A stretch of 37,300 nt of DNA. Source: Candidatus Altimarinota bacterium. GTDB lineage: Bacteria > Patescibacteriota > Gracilibacteria > BD1-5 > UBA2023. This document shows, in pieces, positions 20,937 through 29,097 of this stretch. The notes under the pieces are model-generated. The model made no database searches and was not told where the DNA came from. It worked only from the letters and a program-made list of their open reading frames with translations. A program made the position numbers and the translations under genes. The stretch's first letter is position 1. Each line of letters begins with the position of its first letter. The stretch covers positions 1 through 37,300 of the forward strand of contig JAQTWX010000010.1 in NCBI GenBank assembly GCA_028689065.1, in the 5' to 3' direction.

Positions 20937-20960
20937 AAAAGCCGGAGGATACCGACTTTT
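20937..20960 (-). terminator. Terminator after the DUF212/PAP2-like gene
   Basis: On the minus strand AAAAGUCGG and CCGGCUUUU form a 9-bp stem (one G-U pair) with a UAUCCU loop, followed by a U-rich tail. It lies between the DUF212 gene (stop at 20976) and rlmN. The mismatch on the plus strand says the minus-strand RNA is the one selected. Confidence 0.65.
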
Positions 20961-20975
20961 AGAACATGAAATTGT

Positions 20976-21401
20976 TTATATATTCATCAGTACCATCGCT
21001 ACCACGATTCCTATGATACTTCCGGCGAAAGCTTCCTCGGGAAGATGTCCAATGGATTCGTTGAAATTATAGTTCTTGGATTGTTCTTTATTACATTTGA
21101 GTTGATTGAGTGCTTTTGCATGGAGTCCTGCCTCGAATCGGACATTGATTGCATCGTAGATAATAATCATAGAGAATACGAGAGCAATTGTAAAAATATC
21201 AGAAAATACTCCGTACTTGATACCAAGAGCAGTAGTAATACTTGTAACAAGAGCCGAATGTACACTTGGCATTCCTCAAGAACCAAGGGTCTGTGAAAGA
21301 GAAAATTTCTTCATACGGACTCCATAAAATCCTTTGAGAATAACTGCAACAAACCAGGAGATTACAGGAACAAGAATAATATATTGTTCAAAAAAGGTCA
21401 T
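20976..21401 (-). CDS. DUF212 / divergent PAP2 family membrane protein
   Basis: A 141-residue membrane protein; TGA at 21276-21278 read as Gly joins the N-terminal 42 residues and completes the motif SGGMPSVHSA (about 41-50), the family's phosphatase-like signature. Further landmarks are IIIYDAINVRFEAGLHAKALN near 78 and GHLPEEAFAGSIIGI near 119. The family is related to acid phosphatases with a PAP2 fold, and may act on membrane lipid phosphates such as undecaprenyl pyrophosphate; the true substrate is not known. It follows greA by 14 bases and is probably co-transcribed. Confidence 0.85.
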
Positions 21402-21415
21402 AGATTGAAAAATGA

Positions 21416-21892
21416 TTATTTAATCTCTACGATTTTGTATTCAAATGTACCAGATCCTGCCTGTCCTTTTACTACATCACCTACTTCTTTTCCGATAAGG
21501 GCTTTTCCAATAGGAGATTCATTAGAGAGTTTATTTTCAAAAATATCAGATTCTGTAGAACCAACGATACGAAAAGTTTCTTTTTTCCCATCTTCTGGAG
21601 AAGTAATAGTTACAAGACTTCCTACATTTACCCCAGTCTGTTTCTTGTTTGTTTTCTTCGGATCGATGATTTCATGATTTTTCATGATTTCTTCAAGCTC
21701 TGCAATACGGATTTCAAGCTGTGCTTGTTCGCTACGAGCATCTTCGTATTCAGAGTTCTCAGAAAGATCCCCGTAAGAGATGGCTTCTTTGAGTTTTTCT
21801 GCAACTTCTACACGACGAACTTCCTTGAGATTTTGGAGTTCTTTTTGAAATTCAAGGAGACCTTCTTTAGTAAGGAGTGTTACTTTTGACAT
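21416..21892 (-). CDS. greA: Transcription elongation factor GreA
   Basis: GreA rescues backtracked RNA polymerase by stimulating transcript cleavage. The 158 residues match the family. The N-terminal coiled coil (LLEFQKELQNLKEVRR onwards) carries the acidic tip SYGDLSENSEYEDARSEQ at about 39-56. The C-terminal FKBP-like domain includes VGSLVTI, FRIVGSTESD, NESPIGKALIGKEVGD. No TGA is used. It is in a minus-strand run between an unknown membrane-anchored gene and the DUF212 gene. Confidence 0.96.
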   Translation of the reverse strand: MSKVTLLTKEGLLEFQKELQNLKEVRRVEVAEKLKEAISYGDLSENSEYEDARSEQAQLEIRIAELEEIMKNHEIIDPKKTNKKQTGVNVGSLVTITSPEDGKKETFRIVGSTESDIFENKLSNESPIGKALIGKEVGDVVKGQAGSGTFEYKIVEIK

Positions 21893-21920
21893 AGTGTGTA
21901 ATAATTAAAAATTAAGAAAT

Positions 21921-22661
21921 TTACTTATTTTTGAGAAGCATCTTTTTCAATATTGGATAGTATTCTCTTGTTACTTCAACGCCAATTGCTTGACCTTCCA
22001 GAGCAGTTACAAATCGTACGGTTGTATTTTTTGGGTCGTTTTTGAGAAGATTGAGAAAGAAAGTGTATCCAAAGAATTGGTCTGTTTCATTAATACTATA
22101 TATTTTATTTGCGAGCTTCATATTAAGAAGAAGCGTATCATATGTGTCCTTAAAGGCATAAATTGTTATTTTCTTTTTTTCGTCCCTGTAAGTATTGTAG
22201 AGCATCTTTTTTGTAATCTGTATATCGAAGAATCCATTGTTATCAATTTTCTTTAATATGATTTCTGGCATAATCTTTGCGAGGAAGAGTCCAGAGAGAG
22301 GAATGGTCAATTCTTGTGGAACAATTTCTTCCGCTGAAATGAGAGCTCCTGAAAGAGTATCATCAGTAAATATCGTTTCCCCATTGATTGTTCCACTTGC
22401 AGTAATCATTTCAGTTCTTACATTTTTTATTTCATTCAGAGATTCTATGTGTTTATCAATGCGATCGAGTGATTCCAATAAACGAGAATTCTCTTGTTTT
22501 TTTTGTTCTTCCATCTCATTTTCTGGCATTGAAAGAGAAGGGAATATACTAGTTCGTATATTTACAAGAGTATTTCTGTATGATGGAAGCGAAAAAGAAA
22601 GGGCGATATTGAGAACAAAAATCGTAACGAGGGCGGTGAGGATATACGAGAAAATGCGCAT
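21921..22661 (-). CDS. Membrane-anchored protein with coiled coil, unknown
   Basis: A 246-residue protein with an N-terminal membrane helix (MRIFSYILTALVTIFVLNIA), a short Ser/Pro stretch, then a charged coiled coil at about 50-85 (MEEQKKQENSRLLESLDRI and following). The C-terminal 150 residues are mixed alpha/beta, presumably outside the membrane, with no motif I know. It lies between nusG (upstream, 29 bases) and greA. No TGA is used although the gene is not a conserved core gene. Confidence 0.7.
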   Translation of the reverse strand: MRIFSYILTALVTIFVLNIALSFSLPSYRNTLVNIRTSIFPSLSMPENEMEEQKKQENSRLLESLDRIDKHIESLNEIKNVRTEMITASGTINGETIFTDDTLSGALISAEEIVPQELTIPLSGLFLAKIMPEIILKKIDNNGFFDIQITKKMLYNTYRDEKKKITIYAFKDTYDTLLLNMKLANKIYSINETDQFFGYTFFLNLLKNDPKNTTVRFVTALEGQAIGVEVTREYYPILKKMLLKNK

Positions 22662-22690
22662 ACAATAAAGGTCAAGTTATCAGATTTCTC

Positions 22691-23233
22691 TTATTTTTTA
22701 AGTTTCACATTCATAAAGTCAATCTCTACAGGAGCGTCACGACCGAGGATATTGATTTCCACTTTTACAAGACCTTTTTCCTCATTGATTTCGATAATTT
22801 TTCCTTCACTTCCTTCAAAGGCTCCACTTTTAATAATAACCAATTCTCCAATTTGGAGCTTAATATTGAAAGCAGTATTTTTTTCAGAAAGAGATCCTTT
22901 CAATTGATCAAGTTCTGTACCGCTTACGGGAACTGGAATAGTACCTGCTCCGAGAAATCCGGTTACATTTGGAGTATTTCGGACGATATACCAACTTTCA
23001 TTGGTAACCACCATCTTCACGAGGATGTATCCGGGGAAGATATTTTTTTGTTTTTTTACTTTATCTCCGTTCGCACGAACCGTAATGGTATCGTGAGTTG
23101 GAACGAAAACCTCAAGAATATGGTTTTCAAGATTAAATGCTTCTCGGCGCTGCATAAGCGATGAGCGAACATTTTCTTCTGTTCCGGAAATAACACGTAT
23201 AACATACCATTCGCCCTTTGGGGCAGTGTTCAT
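22691..23233 (-). CDS. nusG: Transcription termination/antitermination protein NusG
   Basis: NusG binds RNA polymerase, lowers pausing and links it to Rho or to the ribosome. Starting at ATG 23231-23233 gives 180 residues and the standard opening MNTAPKGEWYVIRVISGTEENV; in-frame ATGs 15 and 30 bases upstream would add an unusual extension. The NGN domain includes KKQKNIFPGYILVKM and VRNTPNVTGFLG. The KOW domain includes GELVIIKSGAFEGSEGKI. It follows secE by 42 bases. rplK, usually next, is absent; the following gene is an unknown membrane-anchored protein and then greA. Confidence 0.95.
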   Translation of the reverse strand: MNTAPKGEWYVIRVISGTEENVRSSLMQRREAFNLENHILEVFVPTHDTITVRANGDKVKKQKNIFPGYILVKMVVTNESWYIVRNTPNVTGFLGAGTIPVPVSGTELDQLKGSLSEKNTAFNIKLQIGELVIIKSGAFEGSEGKIIEINEEKGLVKVEINILGRDAPVEIDFMNVKLKK

Positions 23234-23275
23234 ACTATCAAAAAGCATATATGTAAAATACAAGAGAGAATAAAA

Positions 23276-23554
23276 TTATTTTGTTGGAGTTGCTGGAACA
23301 GTAGTTGTCTTAATATCATCAATCTTGAGATCTTCAACTGAAGATTGAGTAGATGTATTAGAAACTGAACTTACAGGAACGAACTGTTTTTTTGCTGCAA
23401 AAATCCCCACAGAAAAAGCGGTTCCGATAATAAAAAGAAATACTGTTAAAATTGTAATCATAGAGACTACAGTGATAAAGTATTTTTTTGTTTCAGCAGG
23501 AGTTGGCCAAACGATGTGGTCAAATTCCTTCATGGAATCTTTTATAAAAGACAT
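23276..23554 (-). CDS. secE: Preprotein translocase subunit SecE
   Basis: The small essential subunit that clamps SecY in the protein-export channel. The 92 residues include the amphipathic SMKEFDHIVWPTPAETKKY signature at 7-25, with the single membrane helix after it (TVVSMITILTVFLFIIGTAF). Unusually, a Ser/Thr-rich tail of about 35 residues follows (VSSVSNTSTQSSVEDL and TTTVPATPTK), which would lie outside the membrane. It is the first gene after the strong promoter at 23598-23625 and precedes nusG as in most bacteria. Confidence 0.93.
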   Translation of the reverse strand: MSFIKDSMKEFDHIVWPTPAETKKYFITVVSMITILTVFLFIIGTAFSVGIFAAKKQFVPVSSVSNTSTQSSVEDLKIDDIKTTTVPATPTK

Positions 23555-23597
23555 AGAGACACGTTACAATATAGGATACGACTCGCGTATGCGGGGG

Positions 23598-23625
23598 ATT
23601 ATATGAAAAAGTGGGCAATAGTCAA
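23598..23625 (-). promoter_or_regulatory. Strong sigma70-type promoter for secE-nusG
   Basis: On the minus strand TTGACT (23620-23625) and a perfect TATAAT (23598-23603) are 16 bases apart. Transcription would start near 23590, about 37 bases before the secE ATG at 23554. A short stem ATACG/CGTAT can form in the leader. Confidence 0.75.
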
Positions 23626-23636
23626 AAGAAAAAGGC

Positions 23637-24236
23637 TTATTCTTCTTTGTTTTTTATTTTACAAAATGCTCGGTCATTCTCACTATATTTCTCTATCCAT
23701 TCTTCTGGGTTTCCGTAATCGGCGAAATCATTATACCAAATATGTGGAAATTTTGGATGTCGTGTTGCTTTGAGTGGACACCAGTATCGTTCCGTACATG
23801 CACCTATTTCCATAGCATAGGAAAAAAGCCCATTTACATAACTACAGTAGAGACAATTAATTTTTTCAACCCAATTGAGATAATCAAGGAAGTGTCGTTC
23901 ATAAACAAAATGATCACTTCGTTTTACTCGAGGAATGCGATATAAAAAGAATGCCGTATACTGATATACTACCAGAAATATATCGAGAATAACAGCAGGA
24001 ATAATCATCATGTAAATAAATGGAGCAGAAAGCACATTTCGAACAGAGGCATTGAAAATCATGCGTAGAACTCCTTCTTTAAATCGTCTATTTTTTTGAG
24101 CAAATTCTTTGAGAAATACTATACGTCGTTTCTCGATAGTGTAACCATAATCTATTCTAAGTCGATTGTATTCCTTTTCCAGATCTTTCCGGAGTGATTC
24201 AAACCGTTTGATAAGCTCGTTGATTTTGGATTGCAT
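23637..24236 (-). CDS. Conserved membrane protein with coiled coil and two Cys pairs
   Basis: A 199-residue protein. Residues 1-50 form a charged coiled coil (INELIKRFESLRKDLEKEY). A hydrophobic segment (about 68-100, APFIYMMIIPAVILDIFLV) carries the membrane span. The C-terminal part has NCLYCSYVNGL and ACTERYWCPLK, two Cys pairs that could bind a metal, and ends in WYNDFADYGNPEEW. Similar proteins, as I remember them, are scattered through bacteria with no assigned function. No TGA is used. The stop lies 11 bases beyond the -35 box of the secE promoter. Confidence 0.7.
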   Translation of the reverse strand: MQSKINELIKRFESLRKDLEKEYNRLRIDYGYTIEKRRIVFLKEFAQKNRRFKEGVLRMIFNASVRNVLSAPFIYMMIIPAVILDIFLVVYQYTAFFLYRIPRVKRSDHFVYERHFLDYLNWVEKINCLYCSYVNGLFSYAMEIGACTERYWCPLKATRHPKFPHIWYNDFADYGNPEEWIEKYSENDRAFCKIKNKEE

Positions 24237-24259
24237 AGGGAAGGGGGTATTAAATTATA

Positions 24260-24913
24260 TTACAAAGTAGTGTCTGAAGTGGCGAGAAAGAGACCAAAAA
24301 CTCGTTTAGCACCATATTTTTTTAGGAGTTCCGCACATTCATTGGCAGTGGAACCAGTCGAGATGACATCGTCGACTAGAACTATATCTTTTCCAGTGAT
24401 TTCTGCAAGAAATTTTTTACGGAACGTAAAACTGTTGCGGACATTTCGGAGACGGTGCGATCGATCGAGCTTTGCTTGGTGTGGAGTTATGCGAGACTTT
24501 CGGAGAAGTGTAAGAAATACGTTCCCTTCCTGTCTTGCTACTCCTTTAGCAAGGAGTTCTGAGTGATTGTATCATCGTTTTAAATGTGAGAAAAGATGGA
24601 GTGGTACGGTCGTGATTATCGCATTTCTACTGATATTTTCCAGACATAATAGTTCGAAACACTCTGTAAGCTTCGGAATAAAGAGTTCATTTTTCTCTCG
24701 TTTGGAGTAGTACTTGTACGCTTCCAGCTCTTTCTTGAGTTCATCTGTATATTCGAGTGCCACGAAAGTCCCATCTAAATACCAGTATTTTCCGAGGGAT
24801 TCCTTGTAATGAGGATTCTTGTCGACAAAAAGCTCCTGAAAAATGATAGGTTCTTCAGGAAGAAGAAAGACATGAGAGAAAAATTGTTGTATTCGAAAGA
24901 AGAAACTTATCAT
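24260..24913 (-). CDS. comF: ComF-type amidophosphoribosyltransferase
   Basis: ComF proteins have a phosphoribosyltransferase fold and are tied to DNA uptake and transformation. The 217 residues end with the PRPP-binding loop KDIVLVDDVISTGSTANE at about 180-197. The motif RGYNHSELLA is completed by TGA at 24572-24574 read as Gly, at the place where ComF proteins have R-G-F/Y-N. I chose ATG 24911-24913 because the sequence before it (in frame to 25018) looks like leader. The N-terminal zinc-ribbon of classical ComF is not seen. Presence of ComF beside pilin-like genes in the window is compatible with natural DNA uptake, which is inference. Confidence 0.85.
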
Positions 24914-25046
24914 CTTTTTATTATTTTTAATAACTAGATTAAGTTCCAGTATATGAATATCGATAAAACTTACAAAAAGTAAACTTGATTTACAGAAGAA
25001 AAATGTAATACTGGACAAGTTTTTAAATTTCTTACTTTTTATTTGT

Positions 25047-26006
25047 ATGAAACTTCCAAATAATCTTTATGCACGTCTTTCTCTTGTAACTTGCATTGCT
25101 TTTATGGCAGGATATATTTTTGTATATGCAGCGTGATATACTCCTATTCTTTCTGGAGATTATGCGACATGAAAACCACTTACCTCAACACTTTTTGGGC
25201 AAGTAGTTAGTAATATCGAAGATTTAAATATACGACTTTCCAATTTGTCTTTTTCAGGAGGAAATGTAGGTATTGGGACGACAAATCCATGAGCAAAATT
25301 TTATATTAGTAGTGATAATGTTAATGATGCTACTAATAAAACCCAACTCCAGCAATATTCAGCATTAACTATAAAACCACATGGTAGTAACTCAACTAAT
25401 ATGAATATTTGACAAGTAAATAATGGTAATACTATCGGTATGCAAGTAACTAATAGTAATGCAACAGCAGATTGGAATATTTCTCTGAATCCATTTGGTG
25501 GAAATGTCGGTATTGGAATAATAAATCCAGGAGCGAAGCTGGAAATAGCAGGACAGGTAAAAATTACAGGGGGTACACCGAGTGTAGGAAGAATACTTAC
25601 TTCGGATGCAACAGGACTCGCAAGTTGGGATATACCAGCGAGTGATAGTACAGAAGATGGACAATTATCATTGGAATCTGGTACAGCCAATGCTCTGTAT
25701 ACACCATATCGAACTTTTCAAAAAGGTGTATATATGGTTTGGTTTTATAGTTGTACCATAACTGCAACAGCAGATTATTATATAGCTATGACAGCAGAAA
25801 ACAGTAATGGAACTATTTCAGCAGGATCTACTAATCGGTCACTCTCTCAGTTAACAAACTATCATCAGCCAGCATTTATTGTAAAAGTCCGTTCATCAAC
25901 AGCAAGCGTCCGATTTAAAATATGGAATCCATCATCTGTTTCTCAGACTATTACAAACAGTGCAGGATCTTGTTCCAGTTTTTATTTTACTCAAATTGGA
26001 AAGTAA
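25047..26006 (+). CDS. Secreted protein with tail-fibre-like GNVGIG repeats
   Basis: A 319-residue protein rebuilt across four in-frame TGA codons (for example in YAAGYTP, ATGKPL and NIGQVN). An N-terminal signal segment (about 8-29) is followed by two copies of a repeat, GGNVGIGTTNPGAKFYI (about 71-87) and GGNVGIGIINPGAKLEI (about 151-167). This motif is typical of phage tail fibres and bacterial surface proteins that carry S74-type chaperone domains. The S74 domain itself is not seen. After the repeat comes GRILTSDATGLASW, also common in those proteins. The C-terminus is a beta-rich, Ser/Thr-rich domain ending CSSFYFTQIGK. It is probably exposed at the surface as a binding protein. Confidence 0.7.
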
Positions 26007-26023
26007 TTTTATATATTTTTATT

Positions 26024-27448
26024 CTATTGTCTTTTCAAAAACTCCACGAGTGTCATTACTCCGAACCCAGTCGCCCCTTTTGGGAAATAAGAATAAGAGC
26101 TAGTTCTATGGGCTGTTCCAGCAATATCCATATGTACGAGTTTCGAGTTTTTGACGAAGTGTGTAAGGAAGGCTGCCCCCATACTTGAACCAGCTTTGTA
26201 CCCAGAGGTGATATTTTTGACATCGGAGATTTCACCCTTGGCTTTATCAATCATATCGGTATCGAGGGGGAGTTGCCAGAATCGCTCTTCTCCAGAAGGA
26301 TTAGTAAGAATCTCTTGAATGATTTTCTCATTATTTCCCATAATACCTGCATAGTTCTGTCCGAGAGCATGAAGGACAGCACCAGTTAAAGTTGCAACAG
26401 AAATAATGGTTTCAGGAGTGTAGGTTGCTTCCATATACCCAAGAAGATCAGCAAGAACAAGGCGTCCTTCAGCATCAGTATGTCCAATTTCAACGGTTTT
26501 CCCATTATATCCTCGGATAATATCAAGAGGTTTCATAGCACTTCCTCCGAGAAGATTTTCAGTGAGTCCAATAGTCGCGACGATATTAGCTCGGAGATTT
26601 GTTTTATTATCGAGTGCAAGGAGGGTTCCAACGACCGTTGCAGCTCCTGCCATATCAGATTTCATATCGAGCATAGCATCATCCGGTTTAATCTGGAGTC
26701 CTCCAGCATCGAAGGTTACTCATTTTCCGGCAAGAGCGAGAGTTGGAAGAGATTTGTCTATCATACGCTCAAATACGAGCACACAAGGATCTTTATCACT
26801 TCCAGAACTTACTCCGAGAAGGAGATTGAATCCTTTGGTTTCGAGTTCTTTCCTTTCCATAAGTATTATTTTTGTATTTTTGAATGGAAGTTTCATAATC
26901 TGCTCCGCAAGTTTCTTTGGATATTTAAGAGAAGCAGGAGTATTTACCATGTCACGAACGAGATAGATGCAAGAAAGAAGATTGATACGATCAGCTATTT
27001 CCATCTGAAGAGCTTCGTTTGGATTCTCAACAATGAGAGCAAGTTTTCGTGGAGTTTTTTTAGTAAGATAATGTTCAAAAGAATATGTTGTCAATACGAG
27101 ACTGTCGAGAATAGACATGGTCTGCTCCCTTTTGCTCGTATAAAAAGCAATATCGCCTTTTATTTTTCCGAGCATATCGGAAAGTTCTTTGGTATAGGAT
27201 TTTTTATCATGGATATAAATGATATGAAGTTTCTTCGCATGAAAAAATGGACAATATGTCGAGAGAATGAAACTTGCTTTTTCTGTTTCGTGACTTTTAG
27301 ATTCTATCTCTGCTATGATATCTTCTGGTAAATGAATGCGTTTGAAAAAATCAAGATTACTTAGTTCATCGACTTCGATGACGAAGTTTTCGAGGGTATT
27401 ATTTTCTGGATTATCAAGAATTTCAAGTGAAAAAGAAGCAGGAATCAT
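26024..27448 (-). CDS. pepA: Leucyl aminopeptidase (M17 family)
   Basis: A cytosolic, two-metal aminopeptidase that removes N-terminal residues from peptides. The 474 residues fit the family. The metal and active-site motifs are all present: GKGVTFDAGG at 241-250 (its second G is TGA 26720-26722), Lys263 and Asp265 in MKSDMAG, and the HTDAEGRLVLAD motif at 323-334 with Asp325, Glu327, Arg329. Asn is usual where His323 stands. The C-terminus has SGYKAGSSMGAAFL and HMDIAGTAH. Start ATG 27446-27448 is preferred over 27475, since the first 9 extra residues look like leader. It is convergent with the surface protein, 17 bases away. Confidence 0.93.
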
Positions 27449-27567
27449 AAAAATAAGAGATGAGAAGTAAAACAATCTGATTATAGAAAGAAATAGGATT
27501 TTTCCAAATAAAATTCTCGAGAGGTTTTATAGAGGTTATAAGGTATATATATTTCCTATAAAAATAC

Positions 27568-27622
27568 TTGACATACTATTATTTTGGAATAAAGTACCTA
27601 ACGAATGGTAGGTACTTTATTT
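27568..27622 (+). promoter_or_regulatory. TTGACA box followed by a terminator-like hairpin
   Basis: TTGACA (27568-27573) is followed by TAAAGT at 27590, a modest -10 at 16 bases. Overlapping the -10 is a perfect hairpin: arms about 27587-27600 and 27608-27621 (AATAAAGTACCTA) with a T-run after it. It stands in the 191-base gap between divergent genes pepA and the DUF2892-like gene, 18 bases before the latter's ATG. It may be an attenuator of a transcript starting further upstream or an operator over the promoter. Confidence 0.4.
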
Positions 27623-27639
27623 TTTAAATTATACAACAT

Positions 27640-28542
27640 ATGAACATTCCAAAAAATGAAGGGGGATGAGATCGTCTCTCAAGAATTATTCTCTCAGAAA
27701 TTTTATTTCTTGTTGGGTTTTTTTGGTTGAGTTCGACAATGCAGATTATTATATATGTTCTCAGTTTTGTTTTTCTAGTAACAGGAATTGTTGGTTTCTG
27801 TCCTTTATATACAGTCATGAAAATCAATACTTCGAGTAAAAAGAATGCAAAAATTTCTCGAAATATATGGATAGTGTTTGTACTTACTTTTCTCCTTATT
27901 GCTACATTGGGTAGCTATACGAGTATATTTTTTACGAAGAAATTCTTTCTGGAAGATTACAACAAGATGAATAACTACTATAAGCAAACACTTTTTAATA
28001 CAGGGAAAGAGATGCGTTCAGAATCTATTACTCAGTATGATTTTCTTGTTTCGGAATATCAGCTATTTCTGGAAAAATATCACACATATCATCCTTATTC
28101 TCTTCGTGGAGATAAGCAATTAAATGCCGATCTCAATACAGTATCATCCATTATTATTTCATTAAAAGAAAAAGTATATACTGGAAATCTCAAAGAAGCA
28201 CATTTGGATCTCGAAAAAGTTCGTCCTATTTTTCAGGATATATTGAAGAGAAATAATTTCTCTCTCCTTGCTATAGCTCTCGTGGATTTTCATGATATTA
28301 TGGAAAAAGTTATCGAAGCTGCTGATGCAAAAGACCCAAAAGAAGTTACTGATGCTTATGTTGAAGCAGATGAAAAACTTAAAGCAGTAGAAGAAGTGGC
28401 GAATGATTCTGAAATTCAAATGATACGACAAAATCTCGATATGATAAAAATCCTCGCAGAGCAGGATAAAAAAGAACCTCTCCCAGAAAAAGCTGCTGAA
28501 CTCAAGAGTAGTTTTGTTAAGGTATATCTCACAAGAGGATAA
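27640..28542 (+). CDS. DUF2892 (YgaP-like) membrane domain plus helical domain
   Basis: A 300-residue protein. TGA at codon 10 read as Gly gives the start MNIPKNEGGGDRLSRIILSE. Residues 14-63 follow the DUF2892/YgaP transmembrane pattern: two helices and the ending VTGIVGFCPLYTVM. A third membrane span (about 74-97) then leads to a helical region of about 200 residues rich in Lys/Glu (EVANDSEIQMIRQNLDMIK), perhaps outside the membrane or as a cytosolic coiled coil. DUF2892 domains are often fused to rhodanese or stand alone; this fusion is not one I know. It precedes an FMN-binding-domain lipoprotein, which suggests redox-linked or envelope function only weakly. Confidence 0.7.
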
Positions 28543-28563
28543 TAAAAAATAGGTGAGTAAAAA

Positions 28564-28591
28564 TTGACTTTCCATTGAATATGTATATCCT
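28564..28591 (+). promoter_or_regulatory. Promoter for the FMN-binding-domain lipoprotein
   Basis: TTGACT (28564-28569) and TATCCT (28586-28591) are 16 bases apart, with TGTA just before the -10. The ATG follows at 28625, about 27 bases after the likely transcription start. Confidence 0.45.
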
Positions 28592-28624
28592 TCACCCTAC
28601 TTATTTATTTAAAATTTCAGATTT

Positions 28625-29044
28625 ATGAAAGCAAAAAAACAAATTTCTGCTCTTGCACTTCTTTCTATAGTTGTGCTTCTTACTGCTTGTACAAGTACTA
28701 CTCCGACAGCTACTCCTACAGAAGTACCTACAAGCTCAACTACTGGAGCTATCGGATATAAAGATGGTACATACATCGGAACTGGGAAATATTCCTTCCC
28801 AGGAGGAAGTGTTGATTACTCCGTATCTCTTGATATTGCTGATGGAAAGATTGCCAAAGCATCATTTGTAAAATTTGCTGATTCTGGAAATGATTTCTAT
28901 AATCGTGCTCAAGGAGATGCTGCACTCGGGAAGATTGTTGGAAAGTCTGGTAAAATCGTCGTTGATACGGTGACTGGGGCAACTGGTACTTCCAAGGCTA
29001 TCCAAGATGCTGTAGATAATGCTCTTACTCAAGCACAAAACTAA
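28625..29044 (+). CDS. Lipoprotein with FMN-binding (FMN_bind) domain
   Basis: A 139-residue protein with a lipoprotein signal ending in LLTAC (lipidated Cys22), a Thr/Pro/Ser linker (23-42), then an FMN_bind-type domain: YKDGTYIGTGKYSFPGG near 45, VSLDIADGKIAKASFV, and the motif DTVTGATGTSKAIQDAV at 114-130, which corresponds to the D-x-x-S/T-G-A-T-x-T-S site where FMN is attached covalently in this family. Such lipoproteins carry electrons outside the membrane. The flavin would need an ApbE-type transferase, which is not in the window. No TGA is used. Confidence 0.88.
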   Translation: MKAKKQISALALLSIVVLLTACTSTTPTATPTEVPTSSTTGAIGYKDGTYIGTGKYSFPGGSVDYSVSLDIADGKIAKASFVKFADSGNDFYNRAQGDAALGKIVGKSGKIVVDTVTGATGTSKAIQDAVDNALTQAQN

Positions 29045-29059
29045 TTTAGATGTAAAAAC

Positions 29060-29088
29060 AAAATCCCATTCGTTTTGAATGGGATTTT
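29060..29088 (+). terminator. Terminator after the FMN-binding-domain lipoprotein
   Basis: The arms 29060-29071 and 29077-29088 (AAATCCCATTC core) pair perfectly around GTTTT and end in a T-run. It starts 16 bases after the lipoprotein stop, and also lies 10 bases beyond the convergent mtaB stop. Confidence 0.85.
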
Positions 29089-29097
29089 TTTGTGATA

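Noticed and set aside
26480-27331. 283-codon plus-strand open frame opposite pepA
   Set aside because: It runs against pepA, whose catalytic motifs are intact; the composition is that of an antisense shadow.
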